Translations under genes and position numbers: made by a program
In this document: positions 1 through 7,555 of the stretch, piece after piece
How the letters are laid out: each line of letters begins with the position of its first letter
How positions within the stretch are numbered: the first letter of the stretch is position 1
NCBI GenBank assembly: GCA_938049125.1
Contig: CALICR010000133.1
Coordinates: forward strand, 1-11,235
From: an uncultured Clostridia bacterium
GTDB taxonomy: Bacteria; Bacillota; Clostridia; Oscillospirales; Oscillospiraceae
Length of the DNA stretch: 11,235 nucleotides
Direction of reading: 5' to 3'
The notes under the pieces: generated by a model
Database searches by the model: none
Seen by the model: only the letters and a program-made list of their open reading frames with translations
Told to the model about the DNA's origin: nothing

Positions 1-1265
1 TAGAGTCCGTCGAAGCCCGGGCGGGTCCAGCCCACGTTCTCGAAGCTGCCGGACATATACTTCTGGCGGTAGAGGTAGTAGGGCGCGTAGCCTGCGGCGC
101 GGAGGCGCGGCTCCGCCTCGGCCAGCATTTCGGCCACGGCGGCCTGGGGCGGCAGGCCCCGGCGGTCCTGGTAGAGGTCCGCGCCCTTCTTGAGGGCCAG
201 GGTGTGGACGGTGATGTTCTCCGGCTCCAGCCTGAGGACCCGGCCCAGCGAGTCCGCGAAGGACGGGGCGCTGTCGCCGGGCAGCCCGGCGATGAGGTCC
301 ATGTTGACGGCGTCGAAGCCCGCGGCCCGGGCCTGCTCGTAGGCGCGGACGGTATCCTCCGTCGTATGCCTGCGGCCCACGGCGCGGAGGACCGCGTCGG
401 ACATGGTCTGGGGATTGATGCTCACGCGGCCGCAGCCGTACGCCCGGAGCACCGCGAGCTTTTCCGCGTCCAGCGTGTCGGGCCGTCCGCCCTCCACGGT
501 GTATTCTATGAGACGGCTGAGGTCGAAATGCGACGCGATGGCGGCCATGAGCCGCCGGAGCTGGTCCGCCGTCAGGATGGTGGGCGTGCCGCCGCCGAAG
601 TAGAGCGTGCGGATGCGGCAGGGCGAACGCGCCAGCAGCTCCGCCGTATGGGCAAGCTCCCGGAGGAGGGCCTGGAGGAACGGCTCCACCAGCGCGCCCT
701 CCCGCTCAATGGACTGGCTCACGAAGGAGCAATAGGCGCAGCGGGTGGGGCAGAAGGGGACGCCGACGTAGAGCGAGAGGTCCGTGGGCGCGAGGCGCTC
801 CGCGGCCCGGACCGTGGCCTCGGAGGCGTCGAGGCAGAGCCGCCGCCGCTCCGGCGAGATGAAGTAGACGTCCCGGAGCAGCCGGTCCGCCTCCCGGCGG
901 GTGCCGCCGGAGAGGAGGACCTTGGTCGGAATTTTCGTGGGCCGGACGCCCGCCAGCGCGCCCCAGGGCGGGGCCTCGGGCAGAAGCTGCAGCGCCGCGA
1001 GGTAATAGCTCTGCTGGAGGATGCGGCGGCGGAGCCGCACGGTCTCCCCGGAGACGGGGATGCGGCGGGCGGCCCGGGCCGTCCTGCCGCCGAGGGTGAG
1101 CTTTGCTGTGGCCGTCAGCCAGGTCCTGCCCCGGGAGAGGGTGGAAATCGCGCCGTCGCCGACAAAGGGCGCTTCGGTATAATCGAGCGGCAGGGCCGGG
1201 AAGAGGCAGAGCTGGAGCTGCTCCAGCGCGTAGCGCTCCCCGTGGCCGCGCAGCAGCAGCTTCAT
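1..1265 (-). CDS. hemZ: Coproporphyrinogen dehydrogenase HemZ, radical SAM (partial, C-terminus off the left edge)
   Basis: Translating the minus strand from the ATG at 1265 gives 421 residues with no stop before the window edge, so the C-terminal end is missing (the family is roughly 490-500 residues). The radical SAM 4Fe-4S motif CPTRCAYC has cysteines at 172, 176 and 179, in the context VGVPFCPTRCAYCSF. It is followed by YFGGGTPT near residue 222 (SAM-binding GGG motif), then YTVEGGRPDTL and RVSINPQTM, which are typical of HemZ rather than HemN. A long N-terminal domain of about 160 residues precedes the barrel, also as in HemZ. Members are annotated as oxygen-independent coproporphyrinogen III dehydrogenases of tetrapyrrole synthesis; the true reaction of HemZ is less firmly established than that of HemN. 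The start codon overlaps the stop of the upstream hydrolase gene as ATGA, so the two are probably translationally coupled. It is the last visible gene of the recJ-rel operon. Confidence 0.93.
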   Translation of the reverse strand, partial: MKLLLRGHGERYALEQLQLCLFPALPLDYTEAPFVGDGAISTLSRGRTWLTATAKLTLGGRTARAARRIPVSGETVRLRRRILQQSYYLAALQLLPEAPPWGALAGVRPTKIPTKVLLSGGTRREADRLLRDVYFISPERRRLCLDASEATVRAAERLAPTDLSLYVGVPFCPTRCAYCSFVSQSIEREGALVEPFLQALLRELAHTAELLARSPCRIRTLYFGGGTPTILTADQLRRLMAAIASHFDLSRLIEYTVEGGRPDTLDAEKLAVLRAYGCGRVSINPQTMSDAVLRAVGRRHTTEDTVRAYEQARAAGFDAVNMDLIAGLPGDSAPSFADSLGRVLRLEPENITVHTLALKKGADLYQDRRGLPPQAAVAEMLAEAEPRLRAAGYAPYYLYRQKYMSGSFENVGWTRPGFDGL

Positions 1266-1858
1266 CGCAGCGCCTCCCGGAGATAGGGATTCGTGCGCCG
1301 CTCGAGGTCCAGGGTGGAGGCGGGGCCGTGGCCCGGCAGGACGGCGCAGTCCCCGGGCAGGAGGGCGAGGCGGCAGAGCGAGGCGCGCATGGCCGCGGCG
1401 CTGCCGCCGAGGTCCGTGCGGCCGCAGGCCCCGGCGAAGAGCGTGTCTCCGGTGAAGAGCAGCGCGCCGCAGCGGAGGCAGACGGAGCCCATGGTGTGGC
1501 CCGGCGTCTCCAGCACCTCGAAGCGCAGGCCGTCCACGGTGACGGTGTCGCCCTCGGCGTACTCCGCCGTAAAATAGAGCGGGCCGCCGGTGAGGCGCTC
1601 GGGCAGAGCCGTGTCCGCCTCGTGGACGTAGACCGGCAGATTCAGCGCCCGGGCGAGGGGCGCGGCCGCGCCCACATGGTCAAAGTGGGCGTGGGTGAGG
1701 AGGATGGCCTTGGGGTGCAGGTCCTTCTCCTGCAGGGTGCGGACGAGCTTCTCCGGCTCGGCGCCGGGGTCGATGACGGCGCAGCCGCGGGTATTTTCGT
1801 CCCAGCAGAGCCAGCAGTTCGTTTCGAGCGGCCCCAGGGGCAGCACATCGTAGGGCAT
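1262..1858 (-). CDS. MBL-fold hydrolase, glyoxalase II-like (YcbL type)
   Basis: This 198-residue protein carries the full metallo-beta-lactamase metal set: THAHFDH at 55-61 (H56, H58, D60, H61), TPGHT with H121, GDTLF with D138, and PGHGP with H177. This supports a two-metal site. The length and the short C-terminal helix (TNPYLREAL) match the small stand-alone glyoxalase II-like group, which lacks the large substrate-binding domain of true glyoxalase II. The substrate cannot be read from the sequence; hydrolysis of a thiolester such as S-lactoylglutathione-like compounds is only a family guess. It is a soluble protein with no signal peptide. The start is supported by GAAAGGAG a few bases upstream of the ATG. 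It lies 18 nt after dtd, and its stop overlaps the hemZ start. Confidence 0.9.
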   Translation of the reverse strand: MPYDVLPLGPLETNCWLCWDENTRGCAVIDPGAEPEKLVRTLQEKDLHPKAILLTHAHFDHVGAAAPLARALNLPVYVHEADTALPERLTGGPLYFTAEYAEGDTVTVDGLRFEVLETPGHTMGSVCLRCGALLFTGDTLFAGACGRTDLGGSAAAMRASLCRLALLPGDCAVLPGHGPASTLDLERRTNPYLREALR

Positions 1859-1876
1859 ATATGCTCCTTTCTCCGC

Positions 1877-2326
1877 TTACATGATCTCGTCGGTATCGAC
1901 GATGAGGGTGACGGGGCCGTGGTTGACGGAGGCGACCTCCATCTTCGCGCCGAACTCGCCGTGCTGCGGCGGAAAGCCCAGGGCCTCGCACTCCCGCAGG
2001 AACTGCTCGTAGAGCGGGATGGCGATGTCCGGCGGGGCGGCCTTCAGAAAGTTGGGGCGGCGGCCCTTGTGGCAGTCGCCGTAGAGCGTGAACTGGCTCA
2101 CCACCAGCACCTCGCCGCCGACGTCCGCGAGGGACTTGTTCATGCGGGCCTCCTCGTCCTCGAAGATGCGGAGGCCGAGAATTTTATCGGCCAGCTTATG
2201 GCAGTGGGCGGGGGTGTCGCCGGGCGCAACGCCCAGCAGGATGAGGAAGCCGCGGCCGATGGCTCCGTTTATGTTACCGTCGATGGTGACGGAGGCGGAA
2301 TCGACCCGGGTGACGACAGCTTTCAT
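1877..2326 (-). CDS. dtd: D-aminoacyl-tRNA deacylase DTD
   Basis: The 149-residue product has the normal DTD length and opens with the family N-terminus MKAVVTRVDSASVTIDG. It carries the SQFTLYGD motif at 77-84, followed by KGRRPNF, and the Gly-cisPro motif in NHGPVT at 135-140 (G137, P138). DTD is a cytosolic homodimer that hydrolyses D-aminoacyl-tRNA, and glycine mischarged on tRNA-Ala, by an RNA-assisted mechanism. In most DTDs I recall, the residue before GP is Asp or another small polar residue (NDGPVT); here it is His. The glycine and proline that enforce L-chiral rejection are intact. A clear AAAGGAG stands before the ATG at 2326. The gene follows rel after 14 nt, the usual position of dtd in Firmicutes. 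Confidence 0.96.
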   Translation of the reverse strand: MKAVVTRVDSASVTIDGNINGAIGRGFLILLGVAPGDTPAHCHKLADKILGLRIFEDEEARMNKSLADVGGEVLVVSQFTLYGDCHKGRRPNFLKAAPPDIAIPLYEQFLRECEALGFPPQHGEFGAKMEVASVNHGPVTLIVDTDEIM

Positions 2327-2340
2327 GGGCTGCTCCTTTC

Positions 2341-4518
2341 TCAGTTGGCGCCTCTCCGGACGGCGGTGACGCCGGAGATGTTGCGGAGCTTCTGGCGGAC
2401 CTGATTGAGCTGGTTCAGGTCCTTGACCTCGAAGGTGACATGGGTGATGGTGCGGCCGTCGCCGACGTCGCGGCCGCTGATCTGGGTCGTCTTGAGCTTG
2501 GCGGCGGTGAGGACGTTCGCAATGTCGGCCCAGGTGCCGCTGCGGTCCGAGGACTCGATCTCCAGGGACGTGGGGTAGCTGTCCGTGAGATCGTCGGCCC
2601 AGCAGACGTTGACCCAGCGGCCCCGCTGGTCCGGGGCGTCCAGGCGGACGTTCGGGCAGTCCCGCCGGTGGACGGAGACGCCGAAGCCCTTGGTGATGAA
2701 GCCGATGATGTCATCGCCGGGCACCGGGGTGCAGCACTTGGAGAACTTGACCATGCAGGAATCGATGTCCTCGACGATGATGCCGGACGCGGTGCGGCGC
2801 GGGACCCGGGAGACGGGCGCGCCGGGGGCCGCGGCGTCCCTGCCCTCCTCCTTCGGGGGGCGGCCCGCCCGGACCAGCTCCTCCCGGGCGCGGTTGAAGG
2901 CCTTGAGGGCCGTGATGCCGCCGTAGCCGATGGCGGCGTAGAGGTCCTCCAGCGAGTCGAAGCCGTTCTTGCGCAGCAGGGTGGCCAGGGGCTCCTCGGC
3001 GCCCTGGAGGACGCTGGGGCTGACGCCCTGGCGGCGCAGCTCGCCCTCGAAGCTGGCGCGGCCGGCCACGATGTTCTCGTCCCGGCGCTCCTTCTTGAAC
3101 CACTGCTTGATCTTGATGCGGGCCTGGTTGGACTTGCAGATGTTCAGCCAGTCGCGGCTGGGGCCCTTGGGCGTCTTGGAGGTCAGGATCTCGACGATGT
3201 CGCCGTTCTGGAGCTGGGCGTCGAAGGGGGCGATGCGGTTGTTGACCTTGGCGGAGACCATGGCGTTGCCGACGCCGGAGTGGATGGCGTAGGCGAAGTC
3301 GATGGGCGTGGACCCGGAGGGCAGGGAGATGACCCGGCCCTTGGGCGTGAAGACGAAGACCTCGTCGTCGAACATGTCGATCTTGAGGGAGCGGATATAG
3401 TCCTCGGCCTCCACGTCCTGCTGGTTCTCCAGCAGGCGGCGGACCCAGTCGAACTCCTCGGAGCCCTTCTGGATGCCCTGCTTGTAGCGCCAGTGGGCGG
3501 CGATGCCGTATTCGGCGGTCTGGTGCATCTCCCAGGTGCGGATCTGCACCTCGAAGGGGATGCCCTCCTTGCCGATGACCGTGGTGTGGAGGCTCTGGTA
3601 CATATTGGGCTTCGGCGTGGAGATATAGTCCTTGAAGCGGCCCGGCACCGGGGTATAGAGGTCGTGGACGTGGCCGAGGATGTTGTAGCAGTCCGGGATC
3701 GTGTCCACGATGACGCGGAAGGCATAGAGATCGTAGAGCTCGTCGATGGACTTGCCCTGGGACTTCATCTTGCGGAAGATGGAGTAGACGTGCTTGATGC
3801 GGCCCGAGATGGTGCAGTGGATCCCCACGTCCTGAAAGCGGCGGGTCAGGGTGTCCTGGATGCGGTTCATGAAGTGGAGGGACTCGGCCTCGTGGGCGTC
3901 CAGGTAGTCCATGATGGTCTTGTAGGCCTCGGGCTCCAGGTAGCGGAGGCTCAGGTCCTCCAGCTCCCATTTGAGCTTCTGCATACCGAGGCGGTGGGCC
4001 AGGGGCGCGTAGATGTCCATGGTCTCCCGGGACTTGGAGAGCTGCTTCGCCGGGGTCTGGTACTGCATGGTGCGCATATTGTGCAGCCGGTCGCATATCT
4101 TAATGAGGACGACCCGGATGTCCTTGCTCATGGCGAGGAACATCTTGCGCAGGTTCTCCATCTGCTGCTCCTCGGCGGTGGAGTAGGGCGCGCGGGTCAG
4201 CTTTGTGACGCCTTCCACCAGGGCGGCCACGGTGGGGCTGAAGAGGGTGCAGATCTCCTCGTAGGTGGTGGAGGTGTCCTCCAGGCAGTCGTGAAGCAGG
4301 GCGGCGAGGATGGCGTCGGTGTCGAGGCCGACCTCGGCGATGATCTCCGCCACGGCCAGGGGGTGGATGATGTAGGGCGAGCCGTCCTTGCGCTTCTGAT
4401 TTTTATGCTTTTCCTCGGCATAGTGGAAGGCCTCGTCGATGCGCTTCATGTCCGCGTAGGGCGCGTAGCGGCGGATGGCCTGGACCATGGAGTCATAATG
4501 TTCCTGTACGGATTCCAA
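2341..4518 (-). CDS. rel: Bifunctional (p)ppGpp synthetase/hydrolase, RelA/SpoT family (Rel)
   Basis: This is a full-length long RSH protein of about 725 residues. The hydrolase half is intact: H52 (IHPLAVAEI), H76-D77 with E80-D81 (LLHDCLED), and D143/N147 in ICDRLHNMRT, so ppGpp hydrolysis is expected. The synthetase half (about 230-345) holds GRIKHVYSIFRK, YDLYAFRVIVD and TPKPNMYQSLHT. Its RFKD at 294-297 is the RXKD signature of bifunctional enzymes, not the EXDD of synthetase-only RelA. A TGS domain follows at about 385-447, then the conserved CCTPVPGDDI region at 595-604 and an ACT domain at about 650-720. The chosen start is TTG at 4518, 2 nt after the recJ stop, with no strong Shine-Dalgarno. 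ATG at 4488 (residue 11) is an alternative and would still keep the whole HD domain. Role: alarmone control of the stringent response. Confidence 0.97.
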   Translation of the reverse strand: MESVQEHYDSMVQAIRRYAPYADMKRIDEAFHYAEEKHKNQKRKDGSPYIIHPLAVAEIIAEVGLDTDAILAALLHDCLEDTSTTYEEICTLFSPTVAALVEGVTKLTRAPYSTAEEQQMENLRKMFLAMSKDIRVVLIKICDRLHNMRTMQYQTPAKQLSKSRETMDIYAPLAHRLGMQKLKWELEDLSLRYLEPEAYKTIMDYLDAHEAESLHFMNRIQDTLTRRFQDVGIHCTISGRIKHVYSIFRKMKSQGKSIDELYDLYAFRVIVDTIPDCYNILGHVHDLYTPVPGRFKDYISTPKPNMYQSLHTTVIGKEGIPFEVQIRTWEMHQTAEYGIAAHWRYKQGIQKGSEEFDWVRRLLENQQDVEAEDYIRSLKIDMFDDEVFVFTPKGRVISLPSGSTPIDFAYAIHSGVGNAMVSAKVNNRIAPFDAQLQNGDIVEILTSKTPKGPSRDWLNICKSNQARIKIKQWFKKERRDENIVAGRASFEGELRRQGVSPSVLQGAEEPLATLLRKNGFDSLEDLYAAIGYGGITALKAFNRAREELVRAGRPPKEEGRDAAAPGAPVSRVPRRTASGIIVEDIDSCMVKFSKCCTPVPGDDIIGFITKGFGVSVHRRDCPNVRLDAPDQRGRWVNVCWADDLTDSYPTSLEIESSDRSGTWADIANVLTAAKLKTTQISGRDVGDGRTITHVTFEVKDLNQLNQVRQKLRNISGVTAVRRGAN

Positions 4519-4520
4519 TG

Positions 4521-6593
4521 TCAGTCACCGGCTTTCTGTTCTTTGAGCCTCCGGATGATGGCGCTCTGGTCGAGATCGACCTTGCGGCCGTCGGAGGTCA
4601 GGGTGATATGGAGCAGGCGCTGGTGCTCGCTGAGCGAGAGCAGGCCCAGTTCGTGAAAGACGTCGAGGCAGATGCGGGTCCGCCCCGGGCGGCAGGGCGT
4701 CCCGGCGTAGCGGGAGACCTTGCGGGAGAGACAGGTGCAGGTGTCGTCCACCACGCCGCCGCGGCTGTGGGCCACGAGGTAGCGCCAGAGGGCCACGAAT
4801 TCCTTCCGGGCCGGGAGCAGGTCCGCGGCCTCGCCGGGGCGCAGCGCGCCGCCGAGGTGGCGGAGGTAGAGCGTTTCATCGTCCCGGCACAGCGTGCGGT
4901 GGACGCAGCCGGGCCGGATGTCCACGAGGCTGAGCTGGACGCTCCGGACGCCGCGGAACTCGTTGATCTGGGGCGTGAAGGCGATTTCCACGGTGTCGCC
5001 CAGGGCCACGGAGGCCCGCAGGGCCGTGGTGGAGAAGAAGATGGCGCTGAGGGAGACGCCGTCCCGGCTGAGGCGGAGCCGCAGGTGCTTGCCGCCGCCT
5101 ACCTCCGAGAGCTGGTCCACCGTGAGGCCGTCGAGGAAGAACACGGGCCGGGGACACCCGGCGCCGCAGGGCTCCAGCTCGTCCAGGGCCGCGACGTTCT
5201 GGAGCGTCAGAAGCTCCGGGGTCACGGCGCAGTCGATCTCCAGGGCGCTGCGGTAGGCGCCGGAGGCCTGGAAGTCCCGGCTCAGCCGGGTGATCTCCTC
5301 GCGGAAGCGGTCGATGCAGCCGCAGCGGATGGTGAAGCCCGCCGCCAGCTCGTGGCCGCCGTAGTTCTCCAGCAGCGGAGAGAGGGCCTCGAGGGCGGAG
5401 AAGAGGTTGAAGCCGCCGTAGGAGCGGCTGGAGGCCTTGCCGAGGCTGCCGTCGGGGCAGATGAGAAACGTGGGGCAGCGGTACTCCTCGGCCAGCCGGG
5501 AGGCCACGATGCCCACGACGCCCTGGTGCCACGCGGGGTCCGAGAGGACGATGGCCGCGGGCTTCTCCCGGGGTGGGAGCTTGGCCACGGCGCTCTGGTA
5601 GATGGCCGTCTCCACGGCCTGGCGGCGGCGGTTGAGCTGGCAGAGCTGCTGGGCCAGGGACGCGGCCCGGGCCGGGTCCTCGGTGAGGAACAGGTCGAGG
5701 GCGAGGCCCACCTGGCCCATGCGGCCCGCGGCGTTGATGCGCGGGGCCAGCGTATAGCCCACGGTGCCGGCGGTGACGGCCTGCCCGAGGCAGCCGCACT
5801 CCTCCATGAGCGCCCGGAGGCCGGGCCGGACCGGGGCCTGGAGGGCTGCGAGGCCCCTCGTCACGAAGACGCGGTTCTCGCCGAGGAGAGGCATGACGTC
5901 GGCCACGGTGCCGAGGCAGAGAAGGTCGCAGTAGCGGCGGAGCATGGCCGCCTGGTCGCCCTCCAGGGCGGCGGCCAGCTTGAAGGCCACGCCGACGCCG
6001 GAGAGGTCCTGGTGGGGATAGGTGTGGTCCCGGCGGTGGGCGTCCACCACGGCGATGCAGTCGGGCAGGGACTCCTTGCACTCATGGTGGTCCGTGATGC
6101 AGAGGTCGATGCCGAGGCTGCGGCAGAGCCGGGCCTCCTCCAGCGCCGTGATGCCGCAGTCCACGGTGAGGATGAGCGCCGCGCCCTTTTCGCGCAGGGC
6201 GCGGATGGCGGGCTCGTTGAGGCCGTAGCCCTCCTCAAGGCGGCTGGGGATGTAGGGGATGCAGTCGCCGCCCCGGCTGCGGAGGTAGTCCGTCAGGAGC
6301 GTGGTGGCGGTGATGCCGTCCACGTCGTAGTCGCCGAAGACGACGATCCGCTCGCGGCGCTCGAGCGCCCGGCGGACCCGCTCGACGACCTTATCCATAT
6401 CGCGCAGGAGGAAGGGGTCCGGAAGGGGAAGATCGGCACGAAGAAATGCCCGCGCAGCCTCCGGCGTGTCGTAGCCGCGGCTGCACAGTACAGCGGCCGT
6501 CAGCGGGGAAAAACCTCCCGCCTCCAGCCGGGCGGCAGCCCCTTCGTCATAGGCGGCCACCTGCCAGGTTCCGTATTTCACAAAAAAACACAT
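4521..6593 (-). CDS. recJ: Single-stranded-DNA-specific exonuclease RecJ
   Basis: A 690-residue protein with the DHH phosphoesterase motifs in order: DYDVDG at 88-93, VDCGI with D145, TDHHE with D168-H169-H170, and VVDAHR with D184. The RecJ core motif HQGVVGIVASRL lies near 356-367 and the DHHA1 motif GGHELAAGF at 412-420. An OB-like domain follows at about 430-570. The last 90 or so residues (LPARKEFVALWRYL onward) form the extra C-terminal domain typical of Gram-positive RecJ. RecJ degrades single-stranded DNA 5' to 3' in recombination and mismatch or base-excision repair. It is the first gene of the operon, directly downstream of the promoter at 6614-6642. The start is uncertain: ATG at 6593 and GTG at 6581 (giving VKYGTW, close to common RecJ N-termini) are both possible, and neither has a clear Shine-Dalgarno. 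Confidence 0.96.
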   Translation of the reverse strand: MCFFVKYGTWQVAAYDEGAAARLEAGGFSPLTAAVLCSRGYDTPEAARAFLRADLPLPDPFLLRDMDKVVERVRRALERRERIVVFGDYDVDGITATTLLTDYLRSRGGDCIPYIPSRLEEGYGLNEPAIRALREKGAALILTVDCGITALEEARLCRSLGIDLCITDHHECKESLPDCIAVVDAHRRDHTYPHQDLSGVGVAFKLAAALEGDQAAMLRRYCDLLCLGTVADVMPLLGENRVFVTRGLAALQAPVRPGLRALMEECGCLGQAVTAGTVGYTLAPRINAAGRMGQVGLALDLFLTEDPARAASLAQQLCQLNRRRQAVETAIYQSAVAKLPPREKPAAIVLSDPAWHQGVVGIVASRLAEEYRCPTFLICPDGSLGKASSRSYGGFNLFSALEALSPLLENYGGHELAAGFTIRCGCIDRFREEITRLSRDFQASGAYRSALEIDCAVTPELLTLQNVAALDELEPCGAGCPRPVFFLDGLTVDQLSEVGGGKHLRLRLSRDGVSLSAIFFSTTALRASVALGDTVEIAFTPQINEFRGVRSVQLSLVDIRPGCVHRTLCRDDETLYLRHLGGALRPGEAADLLPARKEFVALWRYLVAHSRGGVVDDTCTCLSRKVSRYAGTPCRPGRTRICLDVFHELGLLSLSEHQRLLHITLTSDGRKVDLDQSAIIRRLKEQKAGD

Positions 6594-6721
6594 CCAAAAA
6601 ACATTTTTCCACTATTATATCATTTTCTGCGGCATATCTCAATCATTTCTTTCGGCTTCCGGACCGGCGGGCAAAAAAAGCGTCCGCTGTCCGCTTGACA
6701 TCGACCGCTGGGAGGCATACC
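6594..6721. other. AT-rich divergent intergenic region
   Basis: This 128-nt gap separates the leftward recJ operon from the rightward metallophosphoesterase gene. Its left half is A/T-rich and contains the recJ promoter. The right half returns to higher GC, with an A-tract near 6673-6679, and ends in the ribosome binding site GGGAGG at 6710-6715, before the ATG at 6722. I could not find a matched -35/-10 pair for the rightward gene. Confidence 0.6.
6614..6642 (-). promoter_or_regulatory. Sigma-A-type promoter of the recJ-rel-dtd-MBL-hemZ operon
   Basis: On the minus strand, TTGAGA (6642-6637) and TATAAT (6619-6614) are separated by exactly 17 nt, so there is one mismatch to consensus in 12 positions. 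It lies in an AT-rich gap, which stands out in this GC-rich DNA. The expected transcription start near 6607 leaves a leader of only about 14 nt to the ATG at 6593, or 26 nt to the GTG at 6581. No operator or riboswitch is visible in so short a leader. Confidence 0.75.
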
Positions 6722-7552
6722 ATGAGAAAACGGGTCTGGCTGCTGCCGCTGCTGGCGCTGCTGCTCCTCGGGCCGGACTGGGGCTATGTGGTCCGGACGG
6801 AATACCGCCTGGAGACGGCGGACCTGCCGGAGGCCTTCTCCGGCCTGCGCGTCGCCGTGGTGTCGGACCTCCACGGGCGGCGGCTGGGCAGAGATCACGA
6901 GCGGCTGCTCCGCGCCCTGCGGGCGGCGAAGCCGGACCTCATCGCCGTCACCGGTGACCTCTGGGACGAAAACCACGCGCCGGAGACGCTGGAGGGGCTG
7001 GTCCGCGCCCTCTGCGCCGAGGCCCCGGTCTTCTACGTCACGGGGAACCACGAGTGGTACGCCGGGCGGACCCGGGCGGGCCTCCGGCTGCTGCGCAGCT
7101 GGGGCGTGCACGTGCTGGCGGACGACTACGCGGTGCTGCGGCGCGGGGATGCGGTCCTCGCCGTCGCCGGGGTCCACGACCCCAACGGACCCTACGACAA
7201 GAAAACGCCCGAGGCACTGACGGCGGAGCTGCGGGCGGCCCTGGGGCCGGAGGTCTGCATCCTGATGCTGGCCCACCGGAACGGCGACCTTACGAAGTGG
7301 GCGGACCTCGGCGTCCAGGCGGTGCTCTGCGGCCACGGCCACGGCGGGCTCTGGCGGCTGCCGTTCCTCGGCGGGCTGTTCGGGCCGGACCGGTCGCTGC
7401 TGCCGCGCTTCGACGCGGGCGTGTTCCGCGAGGGGAGGACGGCCATGGTCGTGAGCCGCGGCCTCGGAAACTCGGCCCCCATCCCGCGGCTCTTCAACCC
7501 GGCGGAGCTGCCCGTCGTCACCCTGATCCCGGAGAAGAAAGAGAGAGACTGA
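6722..7552 (+). CDS. Membrane-anchored metallophosphoesterase (YkuE/YaeI-like)
   Basis: A 276-residue protein. Residues 1-17 (MRKRVWLLPLLALLLL) form a positively charged, leucine-rich signal anchor, so the catalytic domain is probably outside the membrane. The calcineurin-like metal ligands are all present: D49 and H51 (VSDLHG), D79 (VTGDLW), N109-H110 (VTGNHEW), H185 (LAHRN), and H205/H207 (GHGHGG). The tail RLPFLGGLFGP and VVSRGLGNS matches the YkuE/YaeI-type group, but GGL replaces the usual GGQ after the last histidine. The substrate is unknown; lipid or envelope phosphodiesters are a guess from family and location. The start at 6722 is set by GGGAGG upstream and by the signal anchor; an in-frame extension upstream to 6446 would read through the recJ region and is not credible. 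It is coupled to the transporter gene 3 nt downstream. Confidence 0.92.
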   Translation: MRKRVWLLPLLALLLLGPDWGYVVRTEYRLETADLPEAFSGLRVAVVSDLHGRRLGRDHERLLRALRAAKPDLIAVTGDLWDENHAPETLEGLVRALCAEAPVFYVTGNHEWYAGRTRAGLRLLRSWGVHVLADDYAVLRRGDAVLAVAGVHDPNGPYDKKTPEALTAELRAALGPEVCILMLAHRNGDLTKWADLGVQAVLCGHGHGGLWRLPFLGGLFGPDRSLLPRFDAGVFREGRTAMVVSRGLGNSAPIPRLFNPAELPVVTLIPEKKERD

Positions 7553-7555
7553 CCA

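Noticed and set aside
204..2404. Plus-strand frames opposite hemZ, the MBL gene and dtd
   Set aside because: Low-complexity Arg/Gly/Ala-rich translations with no family motifs; the opposite strand is fully explained by genuine genes.
2440..6698. Very long plus-strand open frames (738 and 726 codons) opposite rel and recJ
   Set aside because: They are mirror frames produced by the GC-rich third positions of the real minus-strand genes. Their translations are Gly/Ala/Val/Leu/Asp-rich, without recognisable domains, while the minus strand has complete Rel and RecJ motif sets.
6446..6721. N-terminal extension of the metallophosphoesterase
   Set aside because: The added residues come from the antisense of recJ and the AT-rich promoter gap. 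The ATG at 6722 has a good ribosome binding site and yields a proper signal anchor.
6695..6723. TTGACA as a -35 element for the metallophosphoesterase gene
   Set aside because: The matching -10 (TACCAT at 6718-6723) would overlap the start codon and leave the GGGAGG ribosome binding site upstream of the transcript.
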